Assembly (NCBI GenBank): GCA_016721505.1
Contig: JADKHX010000001.1
Location: 372,001-436,000 of the forward strand
Source of the DNA: Rhodocyclaceae bacterium
GTDB taxonomy: Bacteria; Pseudomonadota; Gammaproteobacteria; Burkholderiales; Rhodocyclaceae
Length of the DNA: 64,000 bases
Direction of reading: 5' to 3'
Under the pieces are notes generated by a model. It was given only the letters and a program-made list of their open reading frames with translations, was not told where the DNA came from and did no database searches. Below, piece after piece: positions 1 through 8,756 of this stretch. The number at the start of each line of letters is the position of its first letter. The stretch's first letter is position 1. The position numbers were made by a program, and so were the translations under genes.

Positions 1-1580
1 TCGTTGTCGACCGCCGATGTCGCTTCGTCCAAAATCAAAATCGGTGGATCTTTGAGAATGGCACGCGCCAATGCCAAACGTTGGCGTTGTCCACCGGAAA
101 GCTTCATCCCGCGCTCACCGACTTGGGTGTCGTATCGCAACGGCAATTCACTGATGAACTCATGCGCCTCAGCCGCTTTCGCAGCTTCGATGATCGCCGC
201 GAGCGGCACGTCTTTCATGCCATAGGCAATATTTTCAGCGACGCTGGCATCGGCCAAAAAAGTGTCTTGCGCGACGTAGCCAATATTGCGCCGCAGATCC
301 TGCAGGTTCAGCGAATTTATCGGCTGTCCATCGAGACGAATTTCGCCCTGTTGCGGCTCATAAAATCGCAGGAGTAATTTGATTAGGGTGCTTTTACCAC
401 CACCAGTGCTACCTACAAATGCAACGCTGGTGCCAGGTGCGATGCGCAAAGTTAGTTCATCTATCGCCGCCACATTGACGCCGTCGTAGATGAAGCGCAC
501 CTTGTCAAATTCCAGCTCACCGTGTGTTTGCGTCACATCCAGACTGCGGCCTGCATAAGGGATGGCCAATGGGGTATCAAGCAGATCCATCACGCGCTGT
601 ATCGATGCCATAGAGCGCTGATACAAATCGGTCATCTCGGCCAGACGGGTCAGCGGCCACAGCAAGCGTTGGGTCAAATAGACCAGCACGGAATAGCTGC
701 CGACGCCGATCTCGCCATCGAGCGCCATCAAACCGCCGTAGAGCAAGGTGACGGTGAAGCCGGCCAGGATCGCCATCCGGATCACCGGCGTAATTGCTGC
801 CGAGAGGCGGATCGCCTTGGCATTCATTTCCCGATAGCTATTCGAGCCTTCCGCAATGTGCGCGGCTTCGAAATCTTCCGCTGCGTAGGCTTTGATGGTG
901 GCGATGCCTGACAGGTTGTTGTTCAGGCGGGTTGCCAATGCGCCGGCCGATTCGCGCACTGCGGTATAACGCGGGGCCAAGCGCGCCTGAAACCAGAACG
1001 CCCCATACAGAATTGCCGGCACCGGAATCAAGGCCAGAAAAGCCAATTGACTGGTCAGGGCGAAGAACACCGCACCGACCATAATCGAACCAACGAAAAC
1101 CTGAATCAAATCGTTGATACCGCCATTCAAGAAGCGCTCCATCTGATTGATGTCTTCGTTAAGTATGGAGAGCAGATTGCCGGTGCGGTTGCGCTCGAAA
1201 TAGGCCAGCTCAAGCTGCTGAACGTGTCGATACGCGACCAAGCGCATCTCATGCTGAAGATCCTGCGCCAACTGCCGCCACTTGACGTCGTAGAGGTATT
1301 GGAACAAGGATTCCCCGACCCAGATGATGACCGTAAGCATCGCCAGCAACAGGAGCTGTTCGCGCGGATCGGTGATGCCAAATTTGGCAACAAAAGAGTC
1401 TTTGCGACTCACCACCACATCGACGGCAACGCCGATCAGGATCTCTGGAAGTACGTCAAAAAATTTATTAAGTACTGAATAGCAAGACGCTAAAACAAAG
1501 TCGGCGCGATAGCTCCGCGCATAGCCGAACAAGCGCTTGAGCGGGTGCGCCGGTGCTGCTTGCAGCGTGCTATTCGTCAT
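1..1580 (-). CDS. MsbA-type ABC exporter, 3' end cut by window edge
   Basis: Fused membrane/ATPase half-exporter of the ABCB (MsbA/HlyB-like) group, acting in the inner membrane as a homodimer. Reading leftward from ATG 1580-1578, an N-terminal transmembrane domain of about 330 residues is followed by the ATPase domain: Walker A GSTGGGKST near 388-417, Q-loop region YVAQDTF, signature LSGGQRQR near 90, Walker B ILILDEATSAVD at the very left edge. The H-loop and C-terminus lie outside the window. The start overlaps the pepN stop as ATGA, so the two are co-transcribed and translationally coupled. The substrate cannot be read from the sequence; lipid A, a lipid or a drug are possible. This protein and the exporter at 6696-8435 are of the same class but only loosely similar. 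Confidence 0.85.
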   Translation of the reverse strand, partial: MTNSTLQAAPAHPLKRLFGYARSYRADFVLASCYSVLNKFFDVLPEILIGVAVDVVVSRKDSFVAKFGITDPREQLLLLAMLTVIIWVGESLFQYLYDVKWRQLAQDLQHEMRLVAYRHVQQLELAYFERNRTGNLLSILNEDINQMERFLNGGINDLIQVFVGSIMVGAVFFALTSQLAFLALIPVPAILYGAFWFQARLAPRYTAVRESAGALATRLNNNLSGIATIKAYAAEDFEAAHIAEGSNSYREMNAKAIRLSAAITPVIRMAILAGFTVTLLYGGLMALDGEIGVGSYSVLVYLTQRLLWPLTRLAEMTDLYQRSMASIQRVMDLLDTPLAIPYAGRSLDVTQTHGELEFDKVRFIYDGVNVAAIDELTLRIAPGTSVAFVGSTGGGKSTLIKLLLRFYEPQQGEIRLDGQPINSLNLQDLRRNIGYVAQDTFLADASVAENIAYGMKDVPLAAIIEAAKAAEAHEFISELPLRYDTQVGERGMKLSGGQRQRLALARAILKDPPILILDEATSAVDN

Positions 1581-3796
1581 GCCAATGACTTGTCAACAAT
1601 CTCAAATACACCGCTCGACAGTCCGGGAACTTGCAGCACGGATTCAAGTGCTGCGCGGGCATGCGCTTGGTGTTCGGCATCAAAGCGCTTCCAGCGGTCG
1701 AAGCTACGGGCTAGGCGCGAGGCGACTTGCGGATTTATTGGATCGAGAATTGCAATATGCTTTGCCATAAAGCGATAACCACTGCCGTCGGCGGCATGAA
1801 AATGTCGATGATTGGCACCAAAGTTGCGGATCAATGCATAAACTTTATTTGGATTCCTGATGTCGAATATTTCGCCTTGGGCGAGTCGTTCGACCTCTGC
1901 CAAGGTATTTGGCAAGCGGCTGCCGGATTGCACAGCCAACCATTTATCCACCACTAGCGCTTCGGCCTGCCAACGCTCGTAAAACGCTGCCAACGCAACG
2001 CGACCCGCATCACCGGGCGCATTAGCAAGCACGACCAGCGCTGCGAATTGATCGGTCATGTTGTCGGCCTGATTGAATTGCTGTTGTGCCAAAGTGTGGT
2101 ACTCAGCTTCGTCCAGCTCGTTCAGAATACTCAGGCAAAGATTGCGCAAGCGCCGTTGACCAACGCCCGCGGTGTCAGGGCGATAAGCTTGCGTGGGTGC
2201 CAGTGCGTGATAAAGCTGAGCGAATTCTCTAGTGAGACTAGTGGCCAAAAATTGTCCGAAGGCGCAACGTGCGAGATACAAATTTTCCGCATCGACGATC
2301 GCCATTTGTTCGGCCAAGGTCGACTCACTAGGCAGCATTAATAACTCAGCCTTGTAGCCAGCGTCGATCTGGGTATCAAGTAACAGACGGCGTATCGCCA
2401 GCACCAACTGGGGTGGCCAGACCAACGAACTCAACGGGTCACCAGCAGTCAAGCGATTTGCCGCCGCCAGAATCAATCGCCCAAACAATCGCTGCCCAGC
2501 TTCCCAGCGATTGAAGGCATCGCTGTCATGAGCCAGCAAATGCAACAAATCTGAGTCTGAATATTCGTAGTCCAAAATCACCGGCGCAGAAAAATCGCGC
2601 AACAGCGATGGCACTGGCGCTTTGGCCACATTAGCAAAAACAAAATCTTGTACTGGCTGTGTCAACAACAAGACTTGCACGGCCTTGCCGTTTTGCAATA
2701 CCGCTTGACCATCGGGGTCAAACAGCGCCACGGTTATTGGAATCAAATATGACGATTTGTTAGGCTGCCCAGCTGACGGTGCACACGATTGCGTCATGGT
2801 CAGCGTGTACGTCTGCTTGGTGGCATCGTGCACGCCGACCACGCGCACGTGCGGCGTTCCCGCTTGGCTATACCAGCGCATGAAGGGTGCGAAATTGAAG
2901 CCTGAGGCATCCGCCATCGCCGCGACAAAATCATCACAGGTGACGGCTTGCCCATCGTGGCGAGAAAAATAAGTATCCATGCCGCGGCGGAAAGCGTCCA
3001 CACCGATCAGGGTGTGAATCATCCGCACCACTTCCGCACCTTTGTCGTAAACCGTTGGCGTATAGAAATTATTGATTTCAAGATAACTCGTTGGTCGCAC
3101 CGGATGCGCCATCGGTCCCGCATCTTCAGGAAACTGTATCGCACGCAGCTGCCGTACGTCCTGAATCCGGCTGGTGTAGCGATTGTGTTCGTCGCTACCA
3201 AATTGTTGGTCACGAAACACCGTCAGACCTTCTTTCAATGACAACTGAAACCAGTCGCGACAGGTCACCCTATTGCCGGTCCAATTATGGAAATATTCGT
3301 GTGCGACTACGCGGTCAATGGCAAGAAAATCGTTGTCGGTCGCCGTGTCTTGCCGCGCCAAAACAAATTTGGTATTGAAAATATTCAAGCCCTTATTTTC
3401 CATTGCGCCCATGTTGTAGTCACCAACGGCGACGATCATGTAGTGATCCAAATCGCATTCAAGGCCAAAGGTTTTTTCGTCCCAACGCATCGAGCGTTTG
3501 AGCGCGTCCATAGCGTGTGGACACTGATCCAACTTGCCTGGCTCGACATAAATTGCCAGTTGCACTTCGCGACCGGAAGTCGTGCGGTAGGTGTCCCTTA
3601 ACGCATCCAATTTGGCGGCCACCGCGGCGAATAAATAGCTAGGCTTGGGAAAGGGATCAACCCAAGTCGCATAGTGCCGTCCGTCAGCTTCGTCACCGCT
3701 GGTTAGTGGATTACCGTTCGCCAACAACACCGGGAATGCCGCTTTGTCAGCACGCACCGTTGCTGTGTAGCAGGACATCACATCGGGTCTATCATC
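1577..3796 (-). pseudogene. pepN: Aminopeptidase N, catalytic part (frame-disrupted pepN)
   Basis: M1-family zinc aminopeptidase that removes N-terminal residues from peptides in the cytoplasm. The exopeptidase motif GAMEN and the zinc site HEYFHNWTGNRVTCRDW...LKEG (HExxH plus distal Glu) are intact, as is the long helical C-terminus. The reading frame of this part does not join the upstream N-terminal part (3792-4187): in PepN the segment after TQCEAEGFR normally reads RITYFLDRPDVM, but here GFR is followed after one base by DRPDVM, so about 17 bases are missing and the frame changes. The open frame extends back to 3943 but its first 48 codons are non-homologous. A restart at ATG 3776-3778 would give a protein without the N-terminal beta domain. 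Either a recent pseudogene or an assembly deletion. Confidence 0.8.
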
Positions 3797-4187
3797 GAAA
3801 GCCCTGCGCTTCGCACTGCGTGAAATAGCCGTCTGCACTACGATACAAACCTGAAAGTTGGGTGTTGGAATCAGGCTGATTGCGAACGGCGATTTCCAAC
3901 ACAAATGCGTCAGGCAAGTTGGTGATAGTGAGTGTATCGGCATCCATCACATACTCGCCAGCTAGGAGCAAACGTCCATCAAGGTGCAGCGACAAAGTTT
4001 CTAATTCTTGCCCATCAAGCACCAAGGGCAAACCCGCGTCACCAGCCGGATTGCGCACGCACTCAAGCTTAGATTTGACCACCGCGCCATCAGCATAAAT
4101 ACTGATATCCAAATTCACAGTGGAGATCAAAAACGGCGGAACTTGGTAGTCGGAAAGTTGAATCGGAACGCGTTGTTCAGTTTTCAT
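3792..4187 (-). pseudogene. pepN: Aminopeptidase N, N-terminal fragment (frame-disrupted pepN)
   Basis: This open frame encodes the first ~130 residues of PepN: LSDYQVPPFLI, LVLDGQELETL, LYRSADGYFTQCEAQGFR, the start of the beta-sandwich domain that helps bind the peptide N-terminus. Two stop codons (TGA, TAG) follow GFR immediately, at the point where about 17 bases appear to be lost. ATG 4187-4185 is preferred because MKTEQRVPIQLSDYQ matches the usual start; a longer start at 4208 also exists. The gene is divergent from the MFS transporter on the other side. With the catalytic part in another frame, no full-length enzyme can be made without recoding. Confidence 0.75.
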
Positions 4188-4377
4188 AGTAGCAATTGGC
4201 GACCACATTCAATGCAGCTGCGCGAGGAGTCGTTTGAGGAAGCGAATGATAGCGGATGGTGTGCTGGGCAACGACGGCGGCGCAGGGATTTCGCAAAGCA
4301 CCAATGACACGAAACGCAATCCGATCACCCGGCCAGCTCAGCTAAAATTCACCCGCTCCTATGCAGAATTCTTATTC

Positions 4378-5748
4378 ATGAACCCCGATGTCTCTCGCGA
4401 TGAGCGCCGCCTGCCTTGGTGGTGGCCGGTCTGGTTGCGATTACCCGGCACCGATTTGTTGCGTGAACGGGTTTATCGGCGGCTGTGGATTTCTATCCTG
4501 ATTAGTTCTCTGGGTAGTCAAATTACGATGCTGGCGTTGCCGCTTACGGCGGCTGTTTTGCTGGCGGCGACACCTTCGCAGATGGGCTTGTTGACGGCGA
4601 TGGAAATTTTGCCTTTCGTATTGCTCTCGCTACCTTCTGGGGTGTGGCTGGATCGCGTGCGCAAACTGCCGGTGTATGTCGCGGGCGAGGCGATCATTGC
4701 ACTAGTGCTTATTTCTGTGCCAACAGTTTGGGCACTGGGGTTTTTGTCCATGCCGTTTATGTATTGCGTCGGATTCATCATCGGCTCGGTGTTTGTGACA
4801 GCCGGTTCGGCGGCGCAAATTGTACTCACCCAAGTTGTGCCGCGTGAGCGATTGGTAGAAGCACATTCGCGCAACGCTTTGGCCTCAAGCGGTGCAGAAG
4901 TAGCGGGGCCGGGACTGGCTGGCGCGCTGATCAAAGTCACCGGTGCGCCTTTAGCTTTGTTGGCCGATGCCTTGATGCTGGCGATTAGCGTGTTGATTTT
5001 GCGTGGTCTAAAAATTGTCGAGACCCGAGTGCCGAATCCTGAGGCGCATTTTTGGCGCGACATGAAAGACGGTTTGCGTTTTGTGACTCACGAACCGCTG
5101 TTGGTGTCACTCTCGGTGACGGTCGGCATTTGGCATATGTTTCATTATGGCGCGCTGACCATGCAGATCTTGTTCGCTACTCGCGAGCTGCATTTGAGCG
5201 AACACCAAGTCGGTTTGTGCTACATGATCATGGGCATCGGGACGATCGTCGCGAGCACACTGAGCAATAAAATTTCGCGTTGGGTCGGGCCAGGGCCATG
5301 CATGATTTTGGGTTTTGCAGTTTGCGGAATAGGTTGGCTTCAATTAGGTTTCGCACCAACCGAGGCGGAACACGCCGTATGGGGTGTAGCATCGTTTGTG
5401 TTCATGCTGCTGTGTTATAGCTTTGGTGCAGTGCTGATTTTTGTGAACATGCTGGCACTACGTCAAGCGGTGACACCCGAAGGAATGATGGGGCGGATGA
5501 CCAGCACTGTGCGTTGGTTGATGCTGATCCCAGCTGGCCCCGGCGCTTTGCTCGGCGGGTATGTCGGTGAGCATTTTGGTTTGCGCTACACGCTCGGCGG
5601 CGCAGGAATTTGTTCGCTGATACTGGCCTTGTGGGCGTGGCGATATTCGATTCTGAGTGAGGTTGCGGTGTTGCCGGTGCCGCAAACTTCGCCGCGTATT
5701 TCGCCACATACTTCGTCAGTTGGTGCTGGTGACACGCCGTTGAATTGA
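4378..5748 (+). CDS. Major facilitator superfamily exporter (EntS/MFS_3-like)
   Basis: About 456 residues from ATG 4378 (an in-frame start at 4234 would add an unlikely charged leader). Hydrophobic segments fit 12 membrane helices; the first cytoplasmic loop holds the MFS signature-like GVWLDRVRKLPVYVAGE. The ISSLGSQITMLALPLTAAVLLAATPSQMGLL start is typical of the MFS_3 group that includes EntS and other small-molecule exporters. The substrate is unknown. The C-terminus is made by a copy of the dispersed repeat (5714-5744), giving SSVGAGDTPLN just before the stop, so the ancestral C-terminus may have been replaced. A rho-independent terminator follows at once. No strong Shine-Dalgarno is seen before 4378. 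Confidence 0.8.
   Translation: MNPDVSRDERRLPWWWPVWLRLPGTDLLRERVYRRLWISILISSLGSQITMLALPLTAAVLLAATPSQMGLLTAMEILPFVLLSLPSGVWLDRVRKLPVYVAGEAIIALVLISVPTVWALGFLSMPFMYCVGFIIGSVFVTAGSAAQIVLTQVVPRERLVEAHSRNALASSGAEVAGPGLAGALIKVTGAPLALLADALMLAISVLILRGLKIVETRVPNPEAHFWRDMKDGLRFVTHEPLLVSLSVTVGIWHMFHYGALTMQILFATRELHLSEHQVGLCYMIMGIGTIVASTLSNKISRWVGPGPCMILGFAVCGIGWLQLGFAPTEAEHAVWGVASFVFMLLCYSFGAVLIFVNMLALRQAVTPEGMMGRMTSTVRWLMLIPAGPGALLGGYVGEHFGLRYTLGGAGICSLILALWAWRYSILSEVAVLPVPQTSPRISPHTSSVGAGDTPLN
5714..5744 (+). repeat. Dispersed ~27-bp repeat, copy 1
   Basis: Close match to the family core TTGGTGCTGGTGATACGCC (here GACACGCC). Read in frame as SSVGAGDTPL at the C-terminus of the MFS protein. Confidence 0.85.
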
Positions 5749-5760
5749 CCCAAAAACAAA

Positions 5761-5796
5761 GGGCCTGAACCGTTTTCCGGAATCAGGCCTTTTGCG
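5761..5796 (+). terminator. Rho-independent terminator after the MFS gene
   Basis: Stem GGCCTGA / TCAGGCC with a 14-nt loop, followed by TTTTG, starting 13 bases after the MFS stop. The arms CCTGAACCG and TCAGG resemble the hairpin in front of rhlE at 8710-8747. Confidence 0.75.
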
Positions 5797-6027
5797 TGTC
5801 GCTTTAGCGGTATTTGCAATGCGCCCGCAAGCTGTGGTTCAAATCGGCGCGGCGCTTGTCGTGACAGAGGCGCAAAAGCGTTAAGCTTTATGGGTGATGC
5901 GTTTTAAGAAAATGTGAGTATGGTCATCGCGTTGTTGCTTCCTCCATGAACTGCCTTCACGTCGAATGCAAATTCACTCTAGGCTTGCGGCAACCGATTG
6001 TCAAATGTGCGCAAGGGAGAATGAAAA

Positions 6028-6285
6028 ATGGAAACAGATTTAGCGACCTTGTTGGCGCAGGCCGAGACCATGAGCGCGATGCTGCAAGAGCATTTTTGGC
6101 TCATCACCGGCGTGTCGATATTTGCTTCCTTGCCATCTATTCTTGTGCTTTTCTCAAAACGGGTATCTGGCGGAGCCAAACTGCTGTGGTTTTTGCTCAC
6201 CGGCACATTTTCGTGGCTGGCCTACATCCCGTTTCTGTTTTTGTTCAGAAACGGGCGAAACGACCAACGGGACAGCTTAAAGTAA
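6028..6285 (+). CDS. Small two-helix membrane protein
   Basis: 85 residues with a good ribosome site (AAGGGAGA, about 8 bases before ATG 6028). Two hydrophobic segments, roughly residues 22-41 and 50-72, separated by a short basic loop SKRVSGGAK, then a polar tail NGRNDQRDSLK. The layout resembles small PLDc_N-like membrane proteins, but I cannot assign a function. Its 3' end overlaps the convergent MAPEG gene by 9 bases. A longer overlapping frame at 5946-6317 is a shadow. Confidence 0.6.
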   Translation: METDLATLLAQAETMSAMLQEHFWLITGVSIFASLPSILVLFSKRVSGGAKLLWFLLTGTFSWLAYIPFLFLFRNGRNDQRDSLK

Positions 6286-6669
6286 GCGTGCGACGACATT
6301 CCACGAAGCGCCAATAAATAACACGACAATTGCCAGCAAGCCAGCTGAAAAAGCTTTGCTGCGGTTGCCCGGGTCAGCCATATAAGCCTTGGCATACCAA
6401 ATCCGTGACGCAATCCACAGCACGCCCATCAATGCCGCTACTTTCGGATTGCCAAATGCGGCATATATCCACATCAAGGGTAGTAATAACAGAACACTTT
6501 CAATGGTGTTCATCTGTACGCGGATTGCACGCTCCAACATGGGATGGCCAGTCATTGCTGGTGCGTCGATTTTATGAATACCGCGTTGCCTGCCGACATT
6601 AAAGGCGAGTGCGAAAAGCAAAACGACGATGCCTAGCGTAACAAGTGCAGGAAGTGTGAAGTCGTGCAT
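6277..6669 (-). CDS. MAPEG family membrane protein
   Basis: 130 residues with four predicted membrane helices. The segment APAMTGHPMLERAIRVQMNTIES is the MAPEG signature, in which the Arg and Asn/Glu line the glutathione site of microsomal glutathione transferase-like enzymes. Bacterial members are about this length and mostly uncharacterised; a glutathione-dependent transferase or peroxidase role is only inferred. A strong ribosome site (AAGGAGACACC) precedes ATG 6669. It lies 27 bases downstream of the ABC exporter stop on the same strand, so the exporter is read after it, not before. Confidence 0.85.
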   Translation of the reverse strand: MHDFTLPALVTLGIVVLLFALAFNVGRQRGIHKIDAPAMTGHPMLERAIRVQMNTIESVLLLLPLMWIYAAFGNPKVAALMGVLWIASRIWYAKAYMADPGNRSKAFSAGLLAIVVLFIGASWNVVARLL

Positions 6670-6695
6670 GGTGTCTCCTTAGTGGTTGAAGAAAA

Positions 6696-8435
6696 TTAAG
6701 CAGCAAATTGCAATCGCGCCAGATGCGCATAAAGCCCATCGGCGGAGATGAGTTCGGCGTGCGTGCCGGTCTCGACGATACGGCCATTTTCCATCACCAC
6801 AATACGATTGGCGCGCTGTACGGTGGCGAGGCGATGGGCGATGACCAGCGTGGTGCGACCGGCAGTGAGATGATCGAGCGCGGCTTGCACCACGCGTTCG
6901 CTCTCGGCATCGAGTGCCGAGGTAGCCTCATCTAAAAGTAAGATCGGACGGTCGGCCAATATTGCACGCGCGATGGCGATGCGTTGACGCTGCCCGCCGG
7001 AGAGTTTGACCCCGCGTTCGCCCAAATCGGTGTCATAGCCTTGTGGCAAACCGCGCACGAATTCATCGGCGTAAGCAGATTCACATGCAGCTTTAACTTC
7101 ATCGAGCGTCGCATCTAATCGCCCATAGCGCACGTTTTCAAATACGCTGGTGGCGAAGATAACAGCCTCTTGCGAGACCAAGCCCATCTGCCTGCGCACG
7201 GCTTCTGGATCGGCATCTTTTAGCTTAATGCCGTCGATGGAAATGCTGCCATTTTGCGGATCGTAAAAGCGCAACAACATTTGAAAAACGGTGGTCTTGC
7301 CCGCACCCGATGGGCCGACCAAGGCAATGGTTTCGCCGGGCTCCACGTCGAGCGTAAACGCTTCCAGCGCTGGCGTATCAGGCCGCGACGGATACCGAAA
7401 ATCTACCGCGTCAAAATGGATTGCGCCGCTGACTTTTTGCGGCAAGGCAATCGGCGATGCCGCGACTACGATAGCCGGTTCTGAATTGAGCAATTCGACC
7501 AAGCGTTCGGTCGCCCCGCGTGCGCGTTGCAGCTCGCCCCAGGACTCAGACAAGGCACCGACACTGCCGGCCACCAGCGAGGCGTAAAACACGAACGCCG
7601 ACAAATCACCGGGTGACAATTCGCCCTTCAACACGTCATGTCCGCCCTGCCACAGAATCAGTGAAATCGCCTCGAACACCAACACCATAACCACCACAAT
7701 CAGCGTTGAACGATTGGTGATACGGTGTTGTGTGATAACAAAACCATGCTTAACCTGCGCATCAAAATCGCGGCGGTCGGCGGCTTCGTGACCATAGGCT
7801 TGCACGATACGAATTTCGTGAATGGTCTCGTCTATCCGGTTGCCCAAATCAGCGACGCGATCTTGTGTTTCACGCGCCAATTTTTTGACCCGACGGCCAA
7901 ACAGCATAATCGGCGCGACCACCAAAGGCACACCAGCAATCACCATAAAACTCAGCTTGAGGCTGGTGGTGAATAACATCACCAAGCCACCAATCAGCAT
8001 CAACAAATTGCGCAAGGCGATAGACATACTCGAACCAATCACACTCTCAAGCTGTGTGGTGTCCGAGGTGAGCCGCGAGATCACGTCGCCCGTACGTCCG
8101 GCTTCAAACCATGAAGGCGGTAGGCTCAATAAATGATCAAAAACTTTGCGTCGCAAATCGGCGGTAACCCGTTCGCCCAGCCATGACACGTTGTAAAAAC
8201 GCAGCCAAGTCGCCGCCGCCAGAAGCGCAATCACCCCGAACATACCGAGCAGCGCTTTATCCAGCCATGCCGGATCGCCTTGCGAAAAGCCTTTGTCGAT
8301 CACCAAGCGTAGCGCCTGACCCACACCGAGCATTGAGGTGGCGGCAATTACCAATGCAATTACGGCAATCACAATTCGCAGACGATAAGGCCGCAGTAGA
8401 TCAACCAGGACAGAACGTGAGGTGAGATTCGACAT
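6696..8435 (-). CDS. MsbA-like ABC exporter (membrane domain plus ATPase)
   Basis: About 579 residues from ATG 8435-8433 (MSNLTSRSVLVDLLRPYR); the frame opens 17 codons earlier with a hydrophobic leader that looks untranslated. An N-terminal six-helix exporter domain is followed by the ATPase: Walker A GPSGAGKTT, signature LSGGQRQR, Walker B ILLLDEATSALD, H-loop VIAHRL. Such half-transporters work as homodimers in the inner membrane and export lipids or hydrophobic molecules. In Burkholderiales this class is often annotated as MsbA-like without proven substrate. It is complete, has all ATPase motifs, and is not linked to lipopolysaccharide genes here. Confidence 0.85.
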   Translation of the reverse strand: MSNLTSRSVLVDLLRPYRLRIVIAVIALVIAATSMLGVGQALRLVIDKGFSQGDPAWLDKALLGMFGVIALLAAATWLRFYNVSWLGERVTADLRRKVFDHLLSLPPSWFEAGRTGDVISRLTSDTTQLESVIGSSMSIALRNLLMLIGGLVMLFTTSLKLSFMVIAGVPLVVAPIMLFGRRVKKLARETQDRVADLGNRIDETIHEIRIVQAYGHEAADRRDFDAQVKHGFVITQHRITNRSTLIVVVMVLVFEAISLILWQGGHDVLKGELSPGDLSAFVFYASLVAGSVGALSESWGELQRARGATERLVELLNSEPAIVVAASPIALPQKVSGAIHFDAVDFRYPSRPDTPALEAFTLDVEPGETIALVGPSGAGKTTVFQMLLRFYDPQNGSISIDGIKLKDADPEAVRRQMGLVSQEAVIFATSVFENVRYGRLDATLDEVKAACESAYADEFVRGLPQGYDTDLGERGVKLSGGQRQRIAIARAILADRPILLLDEATSALDAESERVVQAALDHLTAGRTTLVIAHRLATVQRANRIVVMENGRIVETGTHAELISADGLYAHLARLQFAA

Positions 8436-8709
8436 TGAATGAGATACCGCAAGGATGACCGACGATGTTACCGCGACAGCCAGCACGGCATTAACGCGGG
8501 TTTTGGAAAAGCGCTAGATTAGGCCAAACATTGCTAATTCAAGCGAATACTGATTGTGACAGTGACGCTCCACCGGGCAAGGTTAGCGATTACTAGCACA
8601 ACGCGGCCAATAGTAACAGGGGCAACTGATAGAATGGCGCTAGCGCCTCGCCGGTTGGCGCACTTACTGGTCAGCGTCGCTGCCAAATCTTCCCTCAAGC
8701 GTATCGCCG

Positions 8710-8747
8710 CCTGAACCGGTTCCCCGCAAGGGGCGGGCCGATTCAGG
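8710..8747 (+). promoter_or_regulatory. 5'-UTR hairpin overlapping the rhlE ribosome site
   Basis: CCTGAACCGG (8710-8719) can pair with CCGATTCAGG (8738-8747) with one mismatch, enclosing an inner CCCC-GCAA-GGGG hairpin. The 3' arm covers most of the Shine-Dalgarno AGGAG (8745-8749) that serves the TTG start at 8757, so the folded form should hide the ribosome site. Inferred regulation (temperature or helicase feedback). The 8436-8709 stretch holds nothing else recognisable. Confidence 0.55.
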
Positions 8748-8756
8748 AGCATTCAT

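Noticed and set aside
5946..6317. 123-residue frame overlapping the small membrane protein
   Set aside because: No ribosome site, polar and non-homologous; the overlapping frame at 6028 has a good site and membrane helices.
7725..8136. Plus-strand frames opposite the ABC exporter gene
   Set aside because: Shadows of a clearly homologous minus-strand gene.
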